A DNA stretch of 5,124 bases from CF-39 sp036518215 (lineage in GTDB: Bacteria; Chloroflexota; Limnocylindria; P2-11E), in assembly GCA_036518215.1 (NCBI GenBank), contig DATDNP010000186.1, positions 1 to 5,124 on the forward strand, read 5' to 3'. The notes beneath the pieces are model-generated. The model had not been told where the DNA came from and did not search any database. It saw only the letters and a program-made list of their open reading frames with translations. The position numbers and the translations under genes are program-made. Below are positions 1-5,079 of this stretch, piece after piece (position 1 is the stretch's first letter; the number at the start of each line of letters is the position of its first letter).

Positions 1-91
1 CCTCGTCCTTGAGCGCGCTCACGATCACGTCGCCGAGGGCGGGGTCGTCCTCGACGACGAGGATGAGCGGGCGCTTCCGGCGTGAGGCTAT
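1..91 (-). CDS. Response regulator, receiver domain N-terminus (partial)
   Basis: The first 30 codons of a gene that runs off the left edge. The reading frame gives a short basic lead (RRKRP) followed by LILVVEDDPALGDVIVSALKDE. This is the first beta strand, the acidic pocket (VVEDD, which binds the metal in receiver domains) and helix 1 of a two-component receiver domain. The phospho-accepting aspartate and any output domain lie outside the window, so its DNA-binding or enzymatic role is unknown. It follows the CRP-family gene on the same strand. No ATG, GTG or TTG is available in frame before the VVEDD motif, nor in the part of the overlapping upstream gene that I traced. The best-placed initiator is ATA at 91-89, overlapping the upstream TAG stop as ATAG, with AAGGAG 8 nt upstream. 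The receiver identification is firm; the start codon is an inference. Confidence 0.8.
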   Translation of the reverse strand, partial: MASRRKRPLILVVEDDPALGDVIVSALKDE

Positions 92-765
92 AGCCGGATC
101 TCCTTCGCGAGCTTCGTCGCGTCCTTGATGACGATGTGCCGGCGGCGGATCTCGATGATCTCGCGCCGCTCGAGGTCGCCGAGCACGCGGTTCACCGAGA
201 CGCGCGATGCGCCGATGAACGCGGCGAGCTCGTCCTGCGTCAGGGTGAGCTCGCGGTTCGCGTCGCCATCTCCCTGGGCGAGATCGAGCAGGTACTTCGC
301 GACACGGCTCGGCACGTCGAGGAAGATGAGGTCCTCGACGCGATCGGAGAGGCGCCGGATCGTCTTGGCGAGCGCGTCGAGGAGCACGCGCACCGCTCCC
401 GGATGCGTCTCGAGGAACGTGAGGAAGTCGTCGCGCGCGAGGAGCGCCGCACGCGTGTCCTCGAGCGCCGTGGCCGAGGCCGAGCGAGGGCTGCCGTCGA
501 AGAGCGCGAGCTCGCCGAAGAAGTCGCCGGAACGCATGATCGAGACGAGCGCCTCCTGGCCGAACTCGCCGGGCAGCGCGATCTTCACCGCCCCATCGAG
601 CACGACGTACAGGTGATTCCCAGGATCGTCCTTCCGGAAGAGCGTTTCGCCGCGCTTGAACACGCGGGACCGCATGCGCTCCGCGAGCGCGAGGAGCTCG
701 GGCTCCGGGAGCTTCGCGAACAGCGGGTAGCGGCGGAGGTGCTCGCCGAGGCGCGGTTCGGCCAC
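88..765 (-). CDS. CRP/FNR-family transcriptional regulator
   Basis: A 225-residue cytoplasmic DNA-binding regulator of normal length for the family. Residues about 14-130 form the cyclic-nucleotide-binding beta-roll. The phosphate-binding cassette is visible as FGELALFDGSPRSASA (83-98), with G84, E85, R94 and S95 matching the positions that contact cyclic nucleotide in CRP. This suggests a cyclic nucleotide ligand (cAMP or cGMP), although the ligand is inferred. A dimerisation helix follows (about 128-147). The winged HTH lies at about 170-215, with TQDELAAFIGASRVSVNRVL as the recognition unit. There are no cysteines, so it is not an Fe-S FNR-type oxygen sensor. The start is GTG at 765; an in-frame stop at 804-802 and no other start codon between them leave it the only canonical choice, and its Shine-Dalgarno is weak. 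It is transcribed divergently from the gene at 823, and its stop overlaps the response regulator start. Its target genes are unknown. Confidence 0.93.
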   Translation of the reverse strand: MAEPRLGEHLRRYPLFAKLPEPELLALAERMRSRVFKRGETLFRKDDPGNHLYVVLDGAVKIALPGEFGQEALVSIMRSGDFFGELALFDGSPRSASATALEDTRAALLARDDFLTFLETHPGAVRVLLDALAKTIRRLSDRVEDLIFLDVPSRVAKYLLDLAQGDGDANRELTLTQDELAAFIGASRVSVNRVLGDLERREIIEIRRRHIVIKDATKLAKEIRL

Positions 766-788
766 GGCCGAATGGTACGGCGCTGGTC

Positions 789-813
789 GGTCACTTGACG
801 GTCATGGCACCAT
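789..813. promoter_or_regulatory. Candidate operator in divergent spacer
   Basis: The 57-bp spacer between the divergent genes starting at 765 and 823 holds GGTCACTTGACGGTCA (789-804). In it GGTCA is repeated 11 bp apart, about one helical turn, and GTCACTTGAC (790-799) is a palindrome with a 2-nt centre. A second 10-bp palindrome, ATGGCACCAT, follows at 804-813. Such symmetry in a divergent control region fits binding of a dimeric regulator, perhaps autoregulation by the CRP-family protein. The sequence does not match the E. coli CRP or FNR consensus well. TTGACG at 795-800 resembles a -35 element for the plus strand, but no good -10 lies 16-18 nt downstream. Short palindromes occur by chance, so this is tentative. 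Confidence 0.3.
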
Positions 814-822
814 CGTGCGCCC

Positions 823-1740
823 ATGGATGCCGAGACCCGCATCGCCACTGGAGAGGCCTACATCTCAGGCGCGCTGACGGCCGTCGACGACGCCGCGCGC
901 ACGCGCCTCTTCTACGAGCTCCTCGCCGAGGTCGTGGAGACGGCCGGCCTCCGCGCGTACCTGCCGCACCGCGTGACCGACCCGGTGACCGCCGCCGACC
1001 TCGAGCCGCGCGCGGTGTACGACATCGATCGGGCGCACGTGGCCGGCTCGCGCGTCGTCGTCGCGTACGCCGGGATCCCGTCGTTCGGCGTCGGGATCGA
1101 GGTCGAGCTCGCGCGAGAGCACGGCATCCCCGTGATCCTCGTCGTCGAGCGCGACCACGCGGTGTCGCGCCTCCTCCTCGGGAACCCCGCTGTCGTCGAG
1201 GTCGTGCGCTTCGCCGATCTCGAGGGACTCCGTCGCTCGCTCGTTGCCGCGCTCGAGCGCGTCCGCGACGTCGTCGCGAGCGAGGTGCGCGAGGCCGTGT
1301 CGGACGACGTCGTGGTGCAGCGGTTCCTCGCGTCGCTCGAGCAGGCGCGTCACCTCCCGGACGGCGAAGTCGCCGCACTGCTCCGCATCGGCGAGCTCGA
1401 CGGCGACGCGTCGCTCGCGATCCGCGACGCCGTGGCGACCGGTCGCCTCTTCGGCGCCGGGCTGCGTGACCTCGTCGGCCGCTACGCGCTGCGCGGCGGC
1501 GACCTCGGCGTGTTCGTCCTGCGCGACGTGCTCGAGCGGCCGCTCACGGAGACGGCGCGGATGCTGGGGAGCGATCCGCGCACCGTGAAGCGGCGGCTCG
1601 ACGCGGCGCGCGATCGCGTCGGCCTTCCCAAAGACGCGACCGCCTCGGACATCGCACAATGGTTGGTGACGGAGCTGATCGCACCGCCCACGCGGGCGCT
1701 TCAGCTCCACCTTTTTGATTCTGGGGAACGTAATGAGTAA
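823..1740 (+). CDS. NDT-like nucleotide-binding domain with C-terminal HTH
   Basis: A 305-residue soluble protein with two recognisable parts. Residues about 10-145 resemble the nucleoside 2-deoxyribosyltransferase (NDT)/SLOG-like Rossmann fold: an N-terminal YISGALT strand-loop (13-19, compare YxAGP in NDTs), YDIDRAHVAGSRVVVAY (66-82) and SFGVGIEVELARE (87-99), followed by GIPVILVVE. The acidic residues D67, D69, E93 and E95 are the candidate active-site or ligand contacts. Residues about 145-230 are helical and unassigned. Residues about 238-268 (LTETARMLGSDPRTVKRRLD and flanks) look like a sigma-region-4/LuxR-type HTH. The known family reaction is base exchange or hydrolysis of N-glycosidic bonds of deoxynucleosides; here, ligand sensing coupled to DNA binding is equally plausible. 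ATG 823 is the only start after the in-frame stop at 796-798. There is no clear Shine-Dalgarno. The 3' end overlaps the small ORF at 1733. The fold assignment comes from motifs only. Confidence 0.75.
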   Translation: MDAETRIATGEAYISGALTAVDDAARTRLFYELLAEVVETAGLRAYLPHRVTDPVTAADLEPRAVYDIDRAHVAGSRVVVAYAGIPSFGVGIEVELAREHGIPVILVVERDHAVSRLLLGNPAVVEVVRFADLEGLRRSLVAALERVRDVVASEVREAVSDDVVVQRFLASLEQARHLPDGEVAALLRIGELDGDASLAIRDAVATGRLFGAGLRDLVGRYALRGGDLGVFVLRDVLERPLTETARMLGSDPRTVKRRLDAARDRVGLPKDATASDIAQWLVTELIAPPTRALQLHLFDSGERNE

Positions 1741-1840
1741 GGGTCAGCGGAAGCAGAAGACCACCGGCAAGCTGGGGTGGCGGAGCAAGAAGGCCAACCA
1801 CGGTCGCAAGCCGGGGATGGGTCGGGGCAAGCGCAACTAG
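1733..1840 (+). CDS. 35-residue basic protein, small ribosomal protein-like
   Basis: An ORF of 35 codons plus TAG, starting with ATG at 1733 inside the last codons of the upstream gene (8-nt overlap) and preceded by GGGGAA (1723-1728, 4 nt from the ATG), which acts as a plausible ribosome binding site. The product has 8 Lys, 5 Arg and 1 His and not one Asp or Glu. It begins MSKGQRKQKTTGKLGW and contains SKKANHGRKPG. The N-terminus is reminiscent of bTHX-type 30S proteins (GKGD/R-rich then GK), and the KANHG-basic-P segment resembles, from memory, mycobacterial bL37. A structural rRNA-binding role on the ribosome is therefore the leading guess; a small nucleic-acid-binding protein is the alternative. 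Expression is probably coupled to the NDT-like gene. It is easily missed because of its length. Family membership is not proven. Confidence 0.7.
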   Translation: MSKGQRKQKTTGKLGWRSKKANHGRKPGMGRGKRN

Positions 1841-1843
1841 GCC

Positions 1844-2560
1844 CTAGCGCCGCACGACGTCCGGCGGCGCGGTCTCGTACGGCGGCGTCGCCGCACTGAC
1901 GGAGTCGATCTTCGCGGCGAAGCTCGGTCTCGTCTCTTCGAAGCGTCGACGCAGGTAGAGCGTCGCCCAGTCGTACGGCGCGATCATCACGTGCCACTCG
2001 ACCGCGAGCTCCCACGTGTCGTTGTAGAAGAGGTAGTGCGACACGACGAGCAGGTGCGCACCCGAGATCGTGCCCTTCCACGGCGTCGTGCCGTCGATGC
2101 CGAGGTCGGGATAGCGCTGCGCGAGCCACGGGACGAAGAGTCCGCGGTAGTACGCGGCGTCCTCCTGGCGCGTGTCGACGTCCGGGAACACCGGGAGGCT
2201 GCGCGTGACGCTGTCGGTGAGACCGCCGCGCGAGCCCCCGATGGTCACCGAAAGCGTCGTCTCTTCCTCCGTCGCGTCGGGCGTGACGGCGACCTCGACG
2301 ACCCTGCCGGCCTCGAGCTGGGACGGATCGATCTCCACGCTCGCGCCGGGCGCCGTCGCCGTGATGATGATCGCGCCGTCGCCGCTCGCCTGACCGGGCG
2401 CGCTCACGAGGAACACGACGCGCTCGCCCGGGATCGCGGTCCGGACCGCGACCGGCGCCTCCGGTGGCTGCACGTCGAGCGCGAATTCCTTCGCGGCGGG
2501 CTGCGGGCCGCAGGCGGGCGGCACGATGAGGAGCGCCGCGACCATCGCGGCGAGCTTCAC
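1844..2560 (-). CDS. Uncharacterised lipoprotein
   Basis: A 238-residue protein with a classic lipoprotein signal: MKLAAMVAALLIVPPACG, giving a short basic N-region, a hydrophobic stretch (4-13) and C17 as the probable lipidated cysteine. It should be exported by Sec and anchored to a membrane. Residues about 25-120 are rich in alternating hydrophobic residues, Gly, Thr and Val, and look like an Ig-like or other beta-sandwich domain. Residues about 125-215 form a second, aromatic-rich domain with SHYLFYNDTWELAVEWHVMI and DWATLYLRRR; I do not recognise this family. The GTG start at 2560 is chosen because it directly precedes the signal peptide and overlaps the TGA of the upstream gene as GTGA. 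The frame stays open upstream to 2782, but that extension is only Arg/Pro-rich shadow sequence. No Shine-Dalgarno is visible, consistent with translational coupling. The gene ends 3 bp from the convergent small ORF. Confidence 0.82.
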   Translation of the reverse strand: MKLAAMVAALLIVPPACGPQPAAKEFALDVQPPEAPVAVRTAIPGERVVFLVSAPGQASGDGAIIITATAPGASVEIDPSQLEAGRVVEVAVTPDATEEETTLSVTIGGSRGGLTDSVTRSLPVFPDVDTRQEDAAYYRGLFVPWLAQRYPDLGIDGTTPWKGTISGAHLLVVSHYLFYNDTWELAVEWHVMIAPYDWATLYLRRRFEETRPSFAAKIDSVSAATPPYETAPPDVVRR

Positions 2561-2775
2561 GGACGATGCGCCCAGGTCGGCTCGGCGGTCTTCGCCAGCT
2601 CCTCGAGCGGCTTCGCCGGCCGGCCCGGGTGGTGCTGGCAGCGGTACTCGGGGACGGTCGGAGGCTCGCGCAGGGCCTCGACGAGATGGTCCTTGCAGAG
2701 CCCGATCGAGCAGAAACTGCAGATGGCGACGGCGGTCCGTTCGTGGCCGTCCATGACGCATTCGTGGCAGTTCAT
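2557..2775 (-). CDS. DUF2180-type small zinc-binding protein
   Basis: A 72-residue cytoplasmic protein with ordered metal ligands: C3-x2-C6, C19-x2-C22, C27-x2-H30 and C46-x-H48-H49, enough for two zinc ions in a cross-braced arrangement like treble-clef or B-box fingers. The N-terminal pattern MNCHECVMDGHERTAVAICS, continuing into GLCKDH, resembles the DUF2180 family of short archaeal and bacterial proteins, whose function is unknown. ATG 2775 is supported by a strong Shine-Dalgarno, GGAGGT (2786-2781), 5 nt upstream. It is the first gene of a two-gene unit: its TGA overlaps the GTG of the lipoprotein gene. The C-terminal half (after about residue 50) is Pro/Ala/Glu-rich and probably disordered. 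The frame stays open far upstream to 3384, but that part reads as Arg-rich noise antisense to, or out of frame with, other genes. The family name is from memory of the motif. Confidence 0.8.
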   Translation of the reverse strand: MNCHECVMDGHERTAVAICSFCSIGLCKDHLVEALREPPTVPEYRCQHHPGRPAKPLEELAKTAEPTWAHRP

Positions 2776-2888
2776 GCGCCACCTCCGTCCCGAGCGTAGG
2801 CAGCGCGACCGCACGCGAAGTGGGCCGAGCGGACCGCGCGAGGGTGCGAGCGCGCCCGAAGCCTGTCCATCGGACACCCGACGAGAAC

Positions 2889-2919
2889 GGAACACGCCGC
2901 CCGACGGGCGGCGTGTTCC
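2889..2919 (-). terminator. Strong hairpin, probable terminator
   Basis: A perfect 14-bp stem (GGAACACGCCGCCC paired with GGGCGGCGTGTTCC) with a GAC loop on the plus strand. It lies 23 bp past the stop of the minus-strand KKTTAR-repeat gene, the position expected for its terminator, and upstream of the next minus-strand gene. On the minus strand the hairpin is followed by GTTCTCGT, a poor U-tract, so it is not a textbook intrinsic terminator; it may act with Rho or protect the transcript's 3' end. There is no T-run on the plus-strand side either. The stem itself is certain; its function is inferred. Confidence 0.65.
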
Positions 2920-2941
2920 AGCTCGAGCCAACGAAACGCCC

Positions 2942-3316
2942 CTAGCGGCGGCGGGTCGACTTCCTGCGTGTCGTCTTGCGACCCGTCGACTTGCGCGCGG
3001 CGGTCTTCTTCCGCGCCGTCGTCTTCTTGCGGCCAGTCGACTTGCGCGCGGTCGTCTTCTTCCGCGCGGTGGTCTTCTTGCGTCCGGTCGGCGTGCGGGC
3101 CGTGGTCTTCTTGCGGGTCGTCGTCTTCTTCCGGGCCGTGGTCTTCTTCCGGGCCGTGGTCTTCTTGCGCGCGCTGGTCTTCTTCTGCGCGCCCGCGTCG
3201 GCGCTCGACATGGGCATCGGTGGCTGTGGCGTGGGCTGCGCGGGTTGCGCGGACGGCCAGACGGACCCAGGCTGCTGCTCGCCGGACCAGTCAGGCCCGG
3301 TGTTCTCGTCGTGCAT
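2942..3316 (-). CDS. Histone H1-like Lys/Arg-rich repeat protein
   Basis: A 124-residue protein in two parts. Residues 1-44 are Pro/Gln/Ser-rich and mildly acidic (including DWSGEQQPGSVW), likely disordered. Residues 45-124 are almost entirely tandem hexapeptides of the KKTTAR type: KKTSAR, KKTTAR, KKTTTR, KKTAAR, interrupted by five-residue TPTGR and KSTGR units and ending KTTRRKSTRRR. Such Lys/Arg/Thr/Ala tails resemble eukaryotic H1 C-termini and bacterial histone-like or AlgP-like proteins, which bind DNA without sequence specificity; nucleoid compaction is therefore the inferred role. RNA or polyanion binding is possible. ATG 3316 has an excellent Shine-Dalgarno, GGGGAGG (3327-3321), 4 nt upstream. 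The gene lies 51 bp after hemW and is followed by the hairpin at 2889-2919. No Asp or Glu occurs in the repeat domain. Confidence 0.88.
   Translation of the reverse strand: MHDENTGPDWSGEQQPGSVWPSAQPAQPTPQPPMPMSSADAGAQKKTSARKKTTARKKTTARKKTTTRKKTTARTPTGRKKTTARKKTTARKSTGRKKTTARKKTAARKSTGRKTTRRKSTRRR
2945..3184 (-). repeat. In-frame 18-bp coding tandem repeat (KKTTAR)
   Basis: The DNA encoding residues 45-124 of the H1-like protein is a degenerate tandem repeat with an 18-bp unit, broken by 15-bp units (TPTGR, KSTGR). On the plus strand the unit reads approximately gggccgtggtcttcttcc. The copies at 3133-3150 and 3151-3168 differ at only one of 18 positions, indicating recent duplication, while others have diverged at third positions. 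All unit lengths are multiples of three, so copy-number changes keep the frame. Confidence 0.85.
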
Positions 3317-3355
3317 GATGCCTCCCCAAGATCTCCGCGTTCGCGGGCTCGCATC

Positions 3356-3384
3356 GTGATATCGCGTTCACGACACCGCCGCAA
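3356..3384 (-). promoter_or_regulatory. Weak candidate promoter for H1-like gene
   Basis: On the minus strand, TTGCGG (3384-3379) and TATCAC (3361-3356) are separated by 17 nt and lie about 40 nt upstream of the H1-like start codon, overlapping the end of hemW. The match to sigma-70 consensus is only partial (three of six and four of six). The alternative is read-through from the lepA-hemW unit. A small CCGCG-AA-CGCGG palindrome lies downstream at 3346-3335. Confidence 0.25.
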
Positions 3385-4582
3385 GCATGCCGTTCGTCAT
3401 CTTCTCGTCCGGCGCGAGCGGCGCGTCCGGTATGAGACGGACGAACACCTCGCTCGCGAGAAGACGACCTCGCGGCGTGAGCCGCGCGCGCTCGCCGTGG
3501 ATGCGCACGAGGCCGCGCACCGCCGGATCGGCGAGCGCGTCGCGCACGCGACGGCCGTGGCCATCGCCGAACCGGCGCGTGTAGAAGGCGAGGTCGAGCC
3601 CCTCGTCGAGGCGCAGCGCGAGCATCGCGGTGTCGACGGCGTCATCCGACGCGGGATCGGCGATCCGATCGAGGCGGCGGTCGATCGCCTCGACGTATAC
3701 CGCGAGGGCCGCGGGCCGGCGCGATCGCGCGCCGGCAAGATGCGAATGGGCGCCGGCGCCGACGCCGAGCCATTCGCCGTTGCGCCAGTACACGAGGTTG
3801 TGCCCGCATTCCCGGGCCGGTCGCGCCCAGTTCGCGATCTCGTAGTGGCGGAGACCGGCGCGCGCGAGCCTGCGCTCCGCCGTGCGATACATGCGCGCGA
3901 CGGTGTCGTCGCCGGGCGCGGCGCTCGCCGCGCGCTCCCGCCACCGCCGCACCGCCGGCCAGCCCGCGCCGGGCCAGTTCGCCACGGCCTCTTCGGGCTC
4001 GAGGACCAGCTCGAGCGGATAGCACGAAAGATGGTCGATGCCGAGCGCGAGCGCGGCGTCGAGGTCCTCGCGCCATGCCCCGAGCGTCTGACCCGGCCAG
4101 CCAAAGATGAGATCGAGGCTCACCGCGAGCCCGAGCGAGCGAGCGGCGGCGACCGCCGGCGCGACGTCCGCGGGCTGATGCGCGCGACCGAGCGCGCGGA
4201 GCCCGTCCGGCGAGAAGGACTGCGCGCCGAGGGAGATCCGCGTGATCCCGAGCGCCGCCCAGGCGTCGAGCCGGGCGCGGTCGAGCGTCGCGGGATTCGC
4301 CTCGACCGTCGCCTCGACGAGCGCGTCCGCGAACGAACCGCGGATGGCCGCCGCGAGCTCGCCGATCTCGTCCGGCTCGAGGAGGCTCGGCGTGCCGCCG
4401 CCGACGTAGAGCGTGCGGATCGGCGCGTGGCCGAGCCTGTCGCCCTGTTCCCGGATCTCGCGGGCGAGCGCGTCGAGGTATCGCGCGCGCAGGCGCGACG
4501 TCGCGGGCGCGGTCGCGAAGTCGCAGTACGGGCAGCGCGCTGCACAGAAGGGGACATGGACGTAGAGCGACAGCTCGCTCAT
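3368..4582 (-). CDS. hemW: HemW, radical SAM haem chaperone (HemN-like)
   Basis: A 404-residue cytoplasmic radical SAM protein, within or slightly above the usual HemW length. The [4Fe-4S]/SAM motif is C13-x3-C17-x2-C20 (CAARCPYCDF). D-F after the third Cys, rather than another Cys, points to HemW and not the oxygen-independent coproporphyrinogen oxidase HemN. Other family landmarks are GGGTPS (61-66, SAM binding), VEANP (93-97), SLGAQSF (117-123), DLIFGWPGQT (157-166) and HYEIANWARPARECGHNLVYW (246-266, split here only by length) leading to GVGAGAHS (273-280). A C-terminal HemN-type winged domain covers about 310-404. HemW proteins bind haem and are thought to insert it into respiratory enzymes. 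The ATG at 4582 overlaps the upstream TGA as ATGA and begins directly at the conserved LYVHVPFC segment. A longer open frame to 5059 is Arg-rich and not real. The segment at about 200-226 is Trp/Ala/Arg-rich and may be a lineage-specific loop. Confidence 0.93.
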   Translation of the reverse strand: MSELSLYVHVPFCAARCPYCDFATAPATSRLRARYLDALAREIREQGDRLGHAPIRTLYVGGGTPSLLEPDEIGELAAAIRGSFADALVEATVEANPATLDRARLDAWAALGITRISLGAQSFSPDGLRALGRAHQPADVAPAVAAARSLGLAVSLDLIFGWPGQTLGAWREDLDAALALGIDHLSCYPLELVLEPEEAVANWPGAGWPAVRRWRERAASAAPGDDTVARMYRTAERRLARAGLRHYEIANWARPARECGHNLVYWRNGEWLGVGAGAHSHLAGARSRRPAALAVYVEAIDRRLDRIADPASDDAVDTAMLALRLDEGLDLAFYTRRFGDGHGRRVRDALADPAVRGLVRIHGERARLTPRGRLLASEVFVRLIPDAPLAPDEKMTNGMLAAVS

Positions 4583-5079
4583 CGCCCGATGCCCCCGAGC
4601 GGATCCGGCAGCTCGGCGTCCGCGGAGAGCTCGGCCGTCCGCGCGATGTCGATGGCCCAGTCGCGCGACTCGTAGACGAAGCCGAGGAGATGCGACGGCC
4701 GCCACTCCTCCGCGCTCACGACGCGCTCCTCGCCGAAGTCCGGGAGGAGGAGCACGTAGGCGGTGTGGCGGTCGAGAAGCCGCGCGTTCGATACGCCGTA
4801 TCCGCCGATGCGCTCGGTCCCGCCGAGCGTCTCGACCACGGCGGCGCGAAGCGGCGCGAGGATCGTGCCGAGCCGCTCGTCGCTGCCGTCGACCTCGACC
4901 CCCGAGGCCGATCGCAGCGAGACGCCGCTCCGTGCCGCGTAGAGACCCTGGAGCAATCCCCTGCTCTCGCGCGACAGCGCGGTCCACATCGCGACGGCAT
5001 CGCCCTCGACGACGGCTCGGAGGAACGTCGACGCCGCGAGCTGCGTCGGGTGCTCCCACTGGAGCTTCGGGTTCCTCAT
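4579..5079 (-). CDS. Uncharacterised 166-residue protein between lepA and hemW
   Basis: A soluble 166-residue protein with no signal peptide or membrane segment. The N-terminal stretch LAASTFLRAVVEGDAVAMWT (14-33), followed by LSRESRGLL, resembles the first helices of NTF2-like/SnoaL-type cone-fold domains (helix, then an A/G-D turn, then a W/L helix). Beta-rich segments follow at about 92-146 (ARLLDRHTAYVLLLP, EEWRPSHLLGFVYES, WAIDIA). No catalytic residues can be named, and I do not recognise the family. The start at ATG 5079 has AAGGA (5087-5083) 3 nt upstream and overlaps the lepA stop as ATGA; its own TGA overlaps the hemW ATG in the same way. It is thus translationally chained to both neighbours, which argues for a real gene and perhaps a role linked to translation or haem handling. 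The fold call is tentative. Confidence 0.82.
   Translation of the reverse strand: MRNPKLQWEHPTQLAASTFLRAVVEGDAVAMWTALSRESRGLLQGLYAARSGVSLRSASGVEVDGSDERLGTILAPLRAAVVETLGGTERIGGYGVSNARLLDRHTAYVLLLPDFGEERVVSAEEWRPSHLLGFVYESRDWAIDIARTAELSADAELPDPLGGIGR

Noticed and set aside
136..798. Plus-strand open frame of 220 codons opposite the CRP-family gene.
   Set aside because: It is fully antisense to a clear CRP/FNR protein, has Glu/Arg-biased shadow composition and no recognisable motif.
823..1840. Retron-like or other antiphage system around the NDT-like domain.
   Set aside because: No reverse transcriptase, msr-msd-type RNA, nuclease or other defence partner is visible. The neighbours are regulators and housekeeping genes.
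2561..2782. N-terminal extension of the lipoprotein gene to 2782.
   Set aside because: It reads the zinc-finger gene in another frame and would bury the lipoprotein signal peptide internally.
2945..3184. The repeat cluster as a possible CRISPR array.
   Set aside because: The units are contiguous 15-18 bp with no spacers and encode an in-frame KKTTAR protein repeat.
2776..3384. Upstream extension of the zinc-finger gene to 3384.
   Set aside because: The extra residues are an Arg/Pro-rich shadow of the KKTTAR gene, and a strong Shine-Dalgarno sits directly before ATG 2775.
1991..4675. A 894-codon open frame on the plus strand.
   Set aside because: It is antisense to the lipoprotein, zinc protein, H1-like gene and hemW, is dominated by Arg/Ala/Gly and spans the hairpin and intergenic gaps. 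It is a stop-poor shadow frame of high-GC DNA.
4583..5059. N-terminal extension of hemW by 159 residues.
   Set aside because: The extension is Arg/Ala/Gly-rich out-of-frame reading of the 166-residue gene. HemW proteins start just before the LYVHVPFC motif, and the ATGA overlap marks ATG 4582.
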